Shown: positions 1-5,104 of the stretch, one piece after another
Layout: every line of letters starts with the position of its first letter
Position numbering within the stretch: position 1 is the first letter of the stretch
Source: Lachnospiraceae bacterium
GTDB taxonomy: Bacteria > Bacillota > Clostridia > Lachnospirales > Lachnospiraceae
NCBI GenBank assembly: GCA_009774145.1
Contig: VSND01000017.1
Coordinates: 60,977-68,027 of the forward strand
Reading direction: 5' to 3'
Length of the DNA stretch: 7,051 bases
Notes under the pieces: generated by a model
Databases searched by the model: none
Seen by the model: the letters and a program-made list of their open reading frames with translations, nothing else
What the model was told of the DNA's origin: nothing
Position numbers and translations under genes: made by a program

Positions 1-15
1 ATGCGGAACTCTGAT

Positions 16-21
16 AGGAGG
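16..21 (+). promoter_or_regulatory. Ribosome binding site of ilvN
   Basis: AGGAGG, 8 nt before the ATG at 30 and only 2 nt before the ATG at 24. The spacing decides in favour of the second ATG. Confidence 0.8.
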
Positions 22-29
22 ATATGAAG

Positions 30-539
30 ATGGATAATACAATGAAAAAAAGATGGATCTCCCTGTATGTGGAAAATCAGGTCGGCGTGCTCTCCAAGAT
101 CTCCGGACTCTTCTCTGCAAAATCCTATAATCTGGACAGCCTGACGGTCGGCACGACCGAAGACCCCACAGTCTCCCGAATGACCATCGCCACAGTCAGC
201 GATGACGAGACTTTTGAGCAGATCAAAAAACAGTTAAACCGTATGGTAGAGGTAATCAAGGTCATCGACTTTACGGATGTCTTTGTACGTATGAAAGAGA
301 TTCTTTATGTAAAGGTGCTTCACTGCACCCCGGAAGATAAAGTGGAGCTGTTCCAGATCGCAGAGACCTTTAAGGCAAGGGTCATCGACTACGGAAAAAA
401 CAGTCTTCTTCTGGAATTTGTACAGACAGCCACAAAAAATGATGCGGTTGTACAGCTTATGAAAAGCGAATTCAAACACATTGAAGTCGTCCGCGGCGGA
501 AGCGTGGGAATTGAATCTATCAGCAGAATGGAACGCTGA
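30..539 (+). CDS. ilvN: Acetolactate synthase small (regulatory) subunit
   Basis: Regulatory subunit of acetohydroxyacid synthase, the cytoplasmic enzyme that makes acetolactate or acetohydroxybutyrate at the first common step of valine, leucine and isoleucine synthesis. It activates the catalytic subunit (IlvB) and confers valine feedback. An N-terminal ACT domain (about residues 10-80) carries the family signature VGVLSKISGLF followed by YNLDSLTVG and DPTVSRMTI, and a C-terminal ALS small-subunit domain follows (about 85-160). The length of 169 aa is normal. I chose the ATG at 30 because AGGAGG at 16-21 lies 8 nt upstream; the in-frame ATG at 24 is only 2 nt from it, and another ATG exists at 42. 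The conserved Asn of the ACT valine site (YN) is present, so feedback should be intact. An upstream gene, presumably ilvB, may end at the TGA at 12-14, but too little is visible to name it. Identity is very secure. Confidence 0.97.
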   Translation: MDNTMKKRWISLYVENQVGVLSKISGLFSAKSYNLDSLTVGTTEDPTVSRMTIATVSDDETFEQIKKQLNRMVEVIKVIDFTDVFVRMKEILYVKVLHCTPEDKVELFQIAETFKARVIDYGKNSLLLEFVQTATKNDAVVQLMKSEFKHIEVVRGGSVGIESISRMER

Positions 540-564
540 AGCAGTCTGATCTGACTGCTTCAGC
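535..564 (+). other. Hairpin overlapping the ilvN stop codon
   Basis: A perfect 12-bp inverted repeat (535-546 with 553-564, 6-nt loop) begins in the last codons of ilvN and contains its TGA. No T-run follows, so it is not itself an intrinsic terminator. It probably protects the 3' end of the mRNA or assists the terminator that starts 9 nt later. Confidence 0.6.
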
Positions 565-572
565 CGACCGCA

Positions 573-619
573 AAAAAGAGCATTGCCTTACGAAATTCTT
601 CTGAGGCAGTGCTCTTTTT
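573..619. terminator. Bidirectional intrinsic terminator between ilvN and the GyrI-like gene
   Basis: Left arm 573-588 pairs with right arm 604-619 over 16 bp, including one T-G wobble at 583/609, with a 15-nt loop. The core GAGCA-TGCCT / AGGCA-TGCTC is flanked by A6 on the left (572-577) and T5 on the right (615-619), so it can terminate in both directions. It ends the ilv transcript on + and the WYL/GyrI transcript arriving on the minus strand. Confidence 0.9.
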
Positions 620-725
620 ACGCTGTTCTGTTACGATTGATTCTCTTTATTCCTGCTTTCCTTTTGCAGTACAATGCTGCTGCTCACGCTCATGCCGCCC
701 AATAATGCACCTGTCAAACGCTGTC

Positions 726-1187
726 TCAGTCCTCTTCCTTCAGTCCCACATAGATATGGATCTCTGCCTGATCCATGCGGTCGTCCTGATATTCTTCAAA
801 ATCACACACAAAGGTTCTGGGCAGATCCATCTGCCAGATTTCCTGCCACGCCGCTGCCACTGCCTGCACCATATCTCCGTAAACAACGAATTTCGCATAG
901 CGTCCTGCCGGAATCCGGCACACCGTACAGCCTTCGATCTTTGGTTCCGTTTCCGTCTCACATGCAACAAGCACGGTATAATCCGCCTTTTCGTCTCCGG
1001 CGTATTCCGTGTAGATGCCCATCGCTTTTCCATTCGCCCTGCGGGGGATCGAATCATAGATTCCTTCCCCGTAAAAGCGGCTCCAAAGCCCTCCGATTAC
1101 GGCTCCCATATCCGGAGACAGATTATTTGTCCGGGCGGAAATTCCTGCCGCAATCCTTTCCTTCCGTGTAACAATCTCATAGTTCAT
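726..1187 (-). CDS. GyrI-like / AraC effector-binding domain protein
   Basis: Stand-alone effector-binding domain of the GyrI-like/Cass2 type, expected to bind a small, often cationic or hydrophobic ligand in the cytoplasm and to act as a sensor or sequestering protein. Recognition rests on the opening MNYEIVTRKE, the VGISAR-like strand IAAGISARTNN, the pattern GxxxxxY..YAGDEKADYTVLVACE, the segment PAGRYAKFVVYGDM followed by a helix AAAWQEIW, and the end EIHIYVGLK. There is no DNA-binding domain, so it is a single-domain protein of about 153 aa, normal for the group. ATGs at 1202, 1190 and 1187 are all possible; AGGA at 1196-1193 is best placed for 1187. It lies downstream of the WYL regulator in the same orientation and probably in the same transcript. 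WYL and GyrI pairs suggest a ligand-responsive regulatory unit; the ligand cannot be inferred. Confidence 0.82.
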   Translation of the reverse strand: MNYEIVTRKERIAAGISARTNNLSPDMGAVIGGLWSRFYGEGIYDSIPRRANGKAMGIYTEYAGDEKADYTVLVACETETEPKIEGCTVCRIPAGRYAKFVVYGDMVQAVAAAWQEIWQMDLPRTFVCDFEEYQDDRMDQAEIHIYVGLKEED

Positions 1188-1219
1188 CATTTTCCTGACC
1201 ATCCTTTCTTATCCCAATG

Positions 1220-1253
1220 GATGTCCACATTGTATCATTCCAAACACGACATC
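1220..1253 (-). promoter_or_regulatory. Possible internal promoter/operator before the GyrI-like gene
   Basis: On the minus strand an extended -10, TGATACAAT, occupies 1237-1229, about 40 nt before the GyrI-like start. It is flanked by a perfect 6-bp inverted repeat, GATGTC (1220-1225) and GACATC (1248-1253). No good -35 hexamer is seen. The geometry would suit a regulator-bound internal promoter, but this is inferred from short matches only. Confidence 0.3.
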
Positions 1254-1259
1254 TGCCTG

Positions 1260-2168
1260 TCATGTTTTCTCATACTGTCTCCATATTTTTTCTGCGAATT
1301 TTCGCACTTCTTTTTGCAGTTCCTTTGGTTCCAGCAGTTCAGCCCCTCCCCCAAAGGATACGATCCATCCGATGATACTGGTTTGATCTGCGAATCCAGA
1401 AGAAAAGAGCAGCGTTCCATCCGGTTCCTCCGTAAAACTGTCCGGACCGAAATCTTCCACCAGGCGCCATCGATACGCCGGCTGGACCCTGGCCTTTACC
1501 TGATAGCGAAAAGGAAATAACTTCCTCCTGGACAGTTCCGGCAGAGGAACCGGCCGCTTTTCAAATGCATCCCCCACCTGCAGTTCCGTCATACGGTTCA
1601 GCTTGAAGAGACGGAAATCCTGCCTTGTCAGACAGAAGCCCCACACATACCAGCTGGACCACTGAAAAATCAGGTGATACGGCTCTATGTTTCTTCCGGA
1701 CTCACCTGCCGGCGCACAGTATGTAAAAGAAAGCTGCCGCGCCATAAGGATCGCACTGTGGATCTGCTCAATCTTCGGAGCCAGTGACTCCCGGTACCAG
1801 GAAGAAAGATCAATCAGGATATGCGAATCCCCGGCCAGCAGACCGGAAGACCCGGCTGACAGTTTTTCCATCAGCTGTGCATAGCGGCTGGTTCCGCTGA
1901 CGCTGTCCAGACTGCGCAGTCCCGCCAGAATCGCCTGCATATCCAAGCGCGTCAGAAGTGTGCGGTCGATCCGGTAACCTTCCATGATGGAGATACCGCC
2001 TTTTGCCCCCTGCTCCGTCACCAGCGGAATCCCCGCCATGCACAGCGCTTCAATATCCCGGTTGATGGTCCGCCTGGACACCTCAAATTTTTCCGCCAGA
2101 TACGGTGCAGTCACTTTTTCCTGCTGTAAAAGAATCGCCAGAATTCCGATCATACGGTCAAGCTTCAT
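1260..2168 (-). CDS. DeoR/YafY-type HTH transcription factor with WYL domain
   Basis: Transcription regulator of about 302 aa. Residues 2-60 form a winged helix of the HTH_11/DeoR type (LAEKFEVSRRTINRDIEAL is the recognition region, followed by the wing GIPLVTEQGAKGGISI). The middle carries a WYL domain: about residues 140-210 contain the strand QLSFTY, then IEPYHLIFQWSSWYVWGFC, in which SWYVWGFC matches the W-Y-L-x-G motif with V for L, then DFRLFKLNRM. The C-terminal WCX part runs to the end (DGTLLFSSGF...IIGWIVSFGGGAELLEP). WYL proteins sense ligands such as nucleic acid fragments or small molecules and often control neighbouring genes. The start is one of two adjacent ATGs; GGAAGGAGG at 2184-2176 is 7 nt from the second (2168) and 4 nt from the first (2171). 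It leads the unit with the GyrI-like gene 73 nt downstream. The family call is firm; the target is unknown. Confidence 0.92.
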   Translation of the reverse strand: MKLDRMIGILAILLQQEKVTAPYLAEKFEVSRRTINRDIEALCMAGIPLVTEQGAKGGISIMEGYRIDRTLLTRLDMQAILAGLRSLDSVSGTSRYAQLMEKLSAGSSGLLAGDSHILIDLSSWYRESLAPKIEQIHSAILMARQLSFTYCAPAGESGRNIEPYHLIFQWSSWYVWGFCLTRQDFRLFKLNRMTELQVGDAFEKRPVPLPELSRRKLFPFRYQVKARVQPAYRWRLVEDFGPDSFTEEPDGTLLFSSGFADQTSIIGWIVSFGGGAELLEPKELQKEVRKFAEKIWRQYEKT

Positions 2169-2175
2169 CATGGTA

Positions 2176-2184
2176 CCTCCTTCC
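2176..2184 (-). promoter_or_regulatory. Ribosome binding site of the WYL regulator
   Basis: GGAAGGAGG on the minus strand, an almost full anti-SD match. Spacing favours the second of the two tandem ATGs. Confidence 0.75.
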
Positions 2185-2198
2185 TACCGTTTCTCAGC

Positions 2199-2227
2199 AG
2201 GCGGCTGAACAGCAGCCGTCTTTTTTT
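2199..2227 (+). terminator. Terminator-like hairpin with T-tract in the WYL leader
   Basis: A 9-bp stem (2199-2207 with 2213-2221, one G-T wobble, 5-nt loop) rich in G and C is followed on the + strand by T7 at 2221-2227. It looks like an intrinsic terminator facing +, yet no + gene lies upstream. It could stop antisense transcripts crossing the WYL gene, or, read on the minus strand, form a protective stem at the very 5' end of the WYL mRNA. Confidence 0.4.
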
Positions 2228-2236
2228 ATCATATCA
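2228..2236 (-). promoter_or_regulatory. Putative extended -10 promoter of the WYL/GyrI unit
   Basis: On the minus strand, TGATATGAT matches an extended -10 (TGnTATAAT with one mismatch), placing the start of transcription near 2221 and giving a leader of about 50 nt. No clear -35 is present; where one would fall, it overlaps the -35 region of the opposing promoter. The same 9-mer recurs before the VanZ gene at 3608-3616. Confidence 0.45.
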
Positions 2237-2251
2237 CAGAAACAAAAAACA

Positions 2252-2280
2252 CTTACATTTTTTTTCATTTTTGATATAAT
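2252..2280 (+). promoter_or_regulatory. Strong sigma-A type promoter facing +
   Basis: CTTACA (2252-2257, four of six consensus positions) is separated by 17 nt from TATAAT (2275-2280), which is preceded by TG at -15/-14 to give a perfect extended -10, TGATATAAT. T- and A-rich DNA surrounds it. Transcription would start near 2287 and run over the hairpin at 2318-2358 towards the small ORF at 2424. Confidence 0.65.
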
Positions 2281-2317
2281 AATTCTGTAAAATACTTCTG
2301 GTAATTTTGTGTCGAAG

Positions 2318-2358
2318 AAGCTGTTTCACACCGGGATTCACCGAATGTGGAACAGCTT
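2318..2358 (+). terminator. Long hairpin, possible terminator or leader attenuator
   Basis: A 13-bp stem (2318-2330 with 2346-2358, one T-G wobble) carries a second 3-bp stem inside its loop (2332-2334 with 2341-2343). On the + strand it is followed by a T-rich stretch, TTATTATTTT. Lying about 30 nt after the start predicted from the + promoter, it could end an RNA of about 80 nt, or attenuate the small ORF at 2424. The T-run is interrupted, so termination may be partial. Confidence 0.45.
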
Positions 2359-2423
2359 TATTATTTTGATATGAATGCCTGTCAGGTATCTCATACAAAG
2401 ATCAGGAAAGAGAGGAAAACACC

Positions 2424-2549
2424 ATGAAACGAATCAAAGCCGCCTGCATCACACAGACTCTGCATGTTTTGCTGACGCTTTTTTATTCACACAGTTTTCC
2501 GGCCAGGCGGCTCACTGCCCGTCCGGATATCCGTCCTTTGCCGGAATGA
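2424..2549 (+). pseudogene. Small + ORF, probably the 5' remnant of a truncated gene
   Basis: A 41-residue ORF starts at ATG 2424 behind a good ribosome site (AGAGGAAA at 2411-2418). Its first 17 residues, MKRIKAACITQTLHVLL, look protein-like, with a basic start then amphipathic residues. After about residue 20 the reading turns into Arg/Pro-rich sequence, and the last 38 bases lie antisense inside the 3' end of the acetyltransferase gene. The start resembles, from memory, the N-terminus of a small conserved Lachnospiraceae protein of roughly 80 aa with unknown function; I could not verify this. A promoter, a leader hairpin and a ribosome site followed by a body that breaks off suggest that DNA carrying the VanZ/acetyltransferase genes replaced the rest of the gene. 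The alternative is a genuine 41-residue peptide or leader peptide. Confidence 0.45.
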
Positions 2550-2994
2550 TCCGCGCTGCCTGCGGCACCACCGTACAGCCGTCCAGGACGTCCGTATTGA
2601 CTACGGCGCCCGCGCCGATCTTCACATGGTCACCGATCCGGATATCACCGATGATTACCGCCCCTGCGCCGATCAGACAGTCATTCCCGATCAGAGGAGC
2701 CTTCCCGTTCACCTCTCCGATCGTCACATTCTGATAAATCCGGCATCTTTCTCCCACCGTAGCATAGCGGGAGATAAAGATTCCCTGCAGCCCGTGGGGA
2801 AGCGAAGGCCTGCCCCTGATGACTGCATCCGGGCCGATATAACCTCCATGGCGGTATGCACACCGGCTCATAAAAAATGTCAGCACATCATGCAGAAGGC
2901 CGCTTTTGATCCGCTTCTGCCATCGATACAGCCTCCAGAAATGATTCAGATTATTTCCTCTGGAATATTCTACGATCCCTCTTCTGATACTCAT
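2512..2994 (-). CDS. Hexapeptide-repeat acetyltransferase (serine acetyltransferase-like)
   Basis: Acyl-CoA-dependent O- or N-acetyltransferase with a left-handed beta-helix, 160 aa. After a helical N-terminus (about 1-50) come hexapeptide turns: YIGPDAVIRG, ATVGERCRIYQNVTIGE, PLIGNDCLIGAGAVIIGDIRIGDHVKIGAGAVVNTDV and a closing VVPQAARII. The segment LPHGLQGIFIS corresponds to the FPHGxGIVI region of CysE-like enzymes and supplies a candidate catalytic His. It lacks the long N-terminal domain of true CysE, so a sugar or cell-surface acceptor is as likely as serine. AGGAGG at 3005-3000 lies 5 nt before the ATG. The ATG overlaps the TGA of the VanZ gene (ATGA), so the two are translationally coupled. 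No clear terminator follows on the minus strand. The family is secure, the substrate is not. Confidence 0.88.
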   Translation of the reverse strand: MSIRRGIVEYSRGNNLNHFWRLYRWQKRIKSGLLHDVLTFFMSRCAYRHGGYIGPDAVIRGRPSLPHGLQGIFISRYATVGERCRIYQNVTIGEVNGKAPLIGNDCLIGAGAVIIGDIRIGDHVKIGAGAVVNTDVLDGCTVVPQAARIIPAKDGYPDGQ

Positions 2995-3572
2995 GATGAC
3001 CTCCTTTTTCTGTCAACTGATATCCCGTTTTTTTCTGTCAGACTCTTCCAGATTTTTTTCTCTTTCCACAGCTTTTTACACAGGGCAAAGATCAGGTATC
3101 CCAGCATGCCGCCTGCCGCATTGAGCATAAAATCATCTATATCCGCCTGCCTTCCAATGAAATACTGGATAAATTCTATGATAAAAGAAAAGGCCCCCAT
3201 TGCCGCTGCCGTTTTCCAGAACCTGCGCACAGAAAGAAATGCCATCGGCAGAAGCATACCCGGAGGCGCAAACATCACAATATTCGCAATTATCTGCGTA
3301 ATTTTTTTCTCCCTTCCCATCAGCCACGGCTCCGTAAACATCCGGAAGGGAACCAGATTCCGGGAACGCTCTGATGGCGGCACAATTCTGCCCGTCAGCG
3401 TTGCACAGAGAATGACCAGCACACAGACCCCCAGTGCAAAATACACCGTCTGACGCAGTATCCGAATCTTTTTCCGCAGCAGAAAACAAACGGGCAGAAA
3501 TGGAACCGCAAGTACCGCCAGCGCAACTGCACCTGCCAAAGCATATCCTGCTATCTCCTGTATGATACGCAT
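2991..3572 (-). CDS. VanZ-like integral membrane protein
   Basis: Multi-pass membrane protein of 193 aa of the VanZ family, named after the teicoplanin-resistance accessory gene; most chromosomal members have no known reaction. Hydrophobic segments are at about residues 8-31, 39-60, 90-112, 117-135 and 148-164. The family signatures are present: NLVPF in the first loop, NIVMFAPPGMLLP, and EFIQYFIGRQADIDDFMLNAAGGMLGY, with the conserved acidic DIDD before the last helix. The C-terminus is short, highly basic and cytoplasmic (KKLWKEKKIWK...DRKRRSS). The start is set by AGGAGG at 3587-3582, 9 nt upstream. Its stop overlaps the start of the acetyltransferase by four bases, so the pair is one operon and perhaps one envelope-modifying function. 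It is not evidence of glycopeptide resistance: no vanHAX-type genes are nearby. Confidence 0.93.
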   Translation of the reverse strand: MRIIQEIAGYALAGAVALAVLAVPFLPVCFLLRKKIRILRQTVYFALGVCVLVILCATLTGRIVPPSERSRNLVPFRMFTEPWLMGREKKITQIIANIVMFAPPGMLLPMAFLSVRRFWKTAAAMGAFSFIIEFIQYFIGRQADIDDFMLNAAGGMLGYLIFALCKKLWKEKKIWKSLTEKNGISVDRKRRSS

Positions 3573-3581
3573 GAAAAAAAT

Positions 3582-3587
3582 CCTCCT
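3582..3587 (-). promoter_or_regulatory. Ribosome binding site of the VanZ-like gene
   Basis: AGGAGG on the minus strand, 9 nt from the ATG and only one base after the T-run of the upstream terminator. Confidence 0.7.
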
Positions 3588-3588
3588 G

Positions 3589-3627
3589 AAAAAATATTGC
3601 TGATCCTATCATATCAGGACCAGCAAT
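3589..3627 (-). terminator. Terminator of the flavodoxin gene, overlapping a possible VanZ promoter
   Basis: On the minus strand, arms 3626-3616 and 3607-3597 pair over 11 positions with one A-C mismatch, extended by A-T at 3596/3627, around an 8-nt loop. T6 (3594-3589) follows one A-T step later, a standard intrinsic terminator about 80 nt after the flavodoxin stop. The loop and adjoining bases contain TGATATGAT (3616-3608), an extended -10 identical to that of the WYL gene, so transcription of the VanZ unit may begin inside the terminator. Confidence 0.7.
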
Positions 3628-3707
3628 GTTCTTCTTTTATATTTTCCGCAGATTTCTTATGATTTTCCTAATTTTTTCTGTTTTCATCGGGCAGTCTTCC
3701 GGTGCAT

Positions 3708-4190
3708 TTACAATCCAAGGCTGTCTGTCCAGGATTTCAGGCTTTCCTTTGACTGTCTCCCATTCAGGATTTTTCCTTCCCTGATAACCGTGTCAGCCGC
3801 AACGCTGCCCTGCAGCCCCTCAACCGTTTTTCCAAATCCGCTTCCTCCTGATGTGGCAAAAAGCACGATCGTTTTTCCGGAAAAATCATAGCTCTCAAGA
3901 AAGGTATTGATAATCGTCGGGGCAACATACCACCAGATGGGGAACCCGACAAATATAACATCATATCCCTCGACGCCTGCCTCATGGTCGGCAATCGCCG
4001 GGCGGAATGCCCTGTCATTCATCTCCACGGTACTGCGGGCGTTCTTATCCATCCAGTCCAGATCCTCCCTTGTATAAGGAATCTGCGGCCTGATCTCATA
4101 CAGATCGGCGCCTGCTGCCTCTGCCAGAACTCCTGCCGCCTTTGCGGTCACACCGCCTGCACTGAAATATGCTACCAGTTTCCTGCTCAT
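3708..4190 (-). CDS. Flavodoxin (Flavodoxin_4 family)
   Basis: Small cytoplasmic FMN-binding electron carrier or NAD(P)H-dependent FMN oxidoreductase, 160 aa. It opens with LVAYFSAGGVTAKAA, the FMN phosphate loop in which the usual ATG/ASG is AGG; it then shows YEIRPQIPYTREDLDW, typical of the Flavodoxin_4 group, the FVGFPIWWYVAPTIINTFLESYDFSGKTIVLFATSGGSGFG core with the conserved P-I-W-W isoalloxazine-contact motif and the SGGSG loop. The ATG at 4190 is chosen because AGGAGG (4204-4199) is 8 nt away and the family motif starts four residues in; the same frame stays open to 4313, but that extension is not flavodoxin-like and covers the promoter region. It stands alone between a terminator and the nucleotidyltransferase block. 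The redox partner is unknown. Confidence 0.93.
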   Translation of the reverse strand: MSRKLVAYFSAGGVTAKAAGVLAEAAGADLYEIRPQIPYTREDLDWMDKNARSTVEMNDRAFRPAIADHEAGVEGYDVIFVGFPIWWYVAPTIINTFLESYDFSGKTIVLFATSGGSGFGKTVEGLQGSVAADTVIREGKILNGRQSKESLKSWTDSLGL

Positions 4191-4222
4191 GATAAAATCC
4201 TCCTGTTTTCCTAAATTTTTTA

Positions 4223-4253
4223 TCAGATTCATAACTTTTTGTGCCTGACAAAA
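4223..4253 (-). promoter_or_regulatory. Putative flavodoxin promoter with operator-like inverted repeat
   Basis: On the minus strand TTGTCA (4251-4246) and TCTGAT (4227-4222), separated by 18 nt, resemble -35 and -10 boxes. The -35 lies in a perfect inverted repeat, TTTTGT (4237-4242) and ACAAAA (4248-4253) with a 5-nt spacer, a plausible repressor site, for example for a redox-responsive MarR-type regulator. The -10 is weak. Confidence 0.35.
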
Positions 4254-4331
4254 TAAGCAGATTATTGGTCCGGTTGATTTGCCTCTTCGCCGATAAACTG
4301 CCCTGCACACCAATACATATGGATCAGCGCT

Positions 4332-5102
4332 TCATTTACCTTTCGTTATAATGTCTGCGAAAACGCAGTTTAATGCCGCATAATCCCTATTATGGTCATC
4401 CGCAAGATCATCCGCAATTTTCTTTTGCCTTGCTGTCTCAGCTTCAATGAACTCCTTTATAACAGGCATCTGAGGCTTCTCTTCTCTCTCTGCCGTTCTT
4501 TTCTTCACAATCAGCAGTTCCTCGATCGCCTGTCTCAAATCCTGTGGCAGATCCATCTTCAAAAGGTCATCAAACAATACAGGCGGAGCAGTATGATACT
4601 CTTCAATGTACCGTGCCGCCAGCAAAGGTCTTATCGCATAGAAATACTTCTTATACCTGACCGTATCTTCAAGCAGATAATCCTGAAGCGTACGGTTTGC
4701 AGTCCCATAGTAGTGGTAAACCGCTCCCTTCTCAGAAAAATACTGCTTTGATACTTCCTTTATCCTTGCCCACTCCTGCGTTGTCCGGTAAATGATCGGA
4801 GATTCGCTCCACTCAAATAACGTTGCATTCCCCTTTGCAAATTGCCTGAGCGCTTTCTTCAGGTCCCAGCCATTGATGTCCAGCACCTCATCCAGTTGCC
4901 ACTCGATCACATCTCTTAGTTCATCCAGCCTCAGATAGTCTTCCTTCGGTCTGGCATATACAAAGCGTACATCATAATCACTGTCCGGTGACGCAAATCC
5001 CCAGGCTCTGCTTCCGGACTCAACCGCATGCAGGATCCGCACGCCCTCTTTTCTTTCTATTTCATCCAGATTCTCATTGATTTCGGCGATGATATCTCTC
5101 AT
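4332..5102 (-). CDS. YcgL/RlaP-type nucleotidyltransferase (short form)
   Basis: MNT-fold (DNA polymerase beta-like) nucleotidyltransferase of the PF10127 group that includes Bacillus YcgL and the RNA-repair-associated RlaP proteins, 256 aa. The catalytic signature GS-x10-DxD is intact at about residues 30-45 (GSRAWGFASPDSDYD), followed by VRFVYARP. The family block INGWDLKKALRQFAKGNATLFEWSESPIIY follows at about 75-105, and the rest is helical. It should transfer a nucleoside monophosphate to an unknown RNA or protein acceptor. Two starts exist: ATG 5108 overlaps the previous stop (ATGA) but has AGGAGA directly against it, whereas ATG 5102 sits 6 nt from that site, so I prefer 5102. It is tightly coupled to the upstream homologous gene. 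No terminator is visible after it. Confidence 0.87.
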   Translation of the reverse strand: MRDIIAEINENLDEIERKEGVRILHAVESGSRAWGFASPDSDYDVRFVYARPKEDYLRLDELRDVIEWQLDEVLDINGWDLKKALRQFAKGNATLFEWSESPIIYRTTQEWARIKEVSKQYFSEKGAVYHYYGTANRTLQDYLLEDTVRYKKYFYAIRPLLAARYIEEYHTAPPVLFDDLLKMDLPQDLRQAIEELLIVKKRTAEREEKPQMPVIKEFIEAETARQKKIADDLADDHNRDYAALNCVFADIITKGK

Positions 5103-5104
5103 GT

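Noticed and set aside
631..717. Minus-strand ORF of 28 codons after the GyrI-like gene (TTG start, reading TGALLGGMSVSSSIVL)
   Set aside because: The segment is hydrophobic and could be a tiny membrane peptide, but the start is TTG with its nearest ribosome-like site 12 nt away; not supportable.
609..1520. Long + strand frame of 303 codons opposite the GyrI-like and WYL genes
   Set aside because: Its product is Cys-, Arg- and His-rich with no family features, and it lies antisense to two well-recognised genes.
2626..3453. Long + strand frame of 275 codons opposite the acetyltransferase and VanZ genes
   Set aside because: Antisense shadow of two clear genes; no ribosome site or protein-like pattern.
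2991..3572. Glycopeptide resistance from the VanZ homologue
   Set aside because: No other van genes are present and chromosomal VanZ-like proteins are common without resistance.
3637..3687. Minus-strand ORF of 16 codons (MKTEKIRKIIRNLRKI) after the flavodoxin gene
   Set aside because: Very short, weak ribosome site, and directly before the terminator; AT-rich intergenic DNA gives such Lys/Ile reads easily.
4191..4313. N-terminal extension of the flavodoxin frame
   Set aside because: The extension is not flavodoxin-like and covers the promoter; the AGGAGG sits just before ATG 4190.
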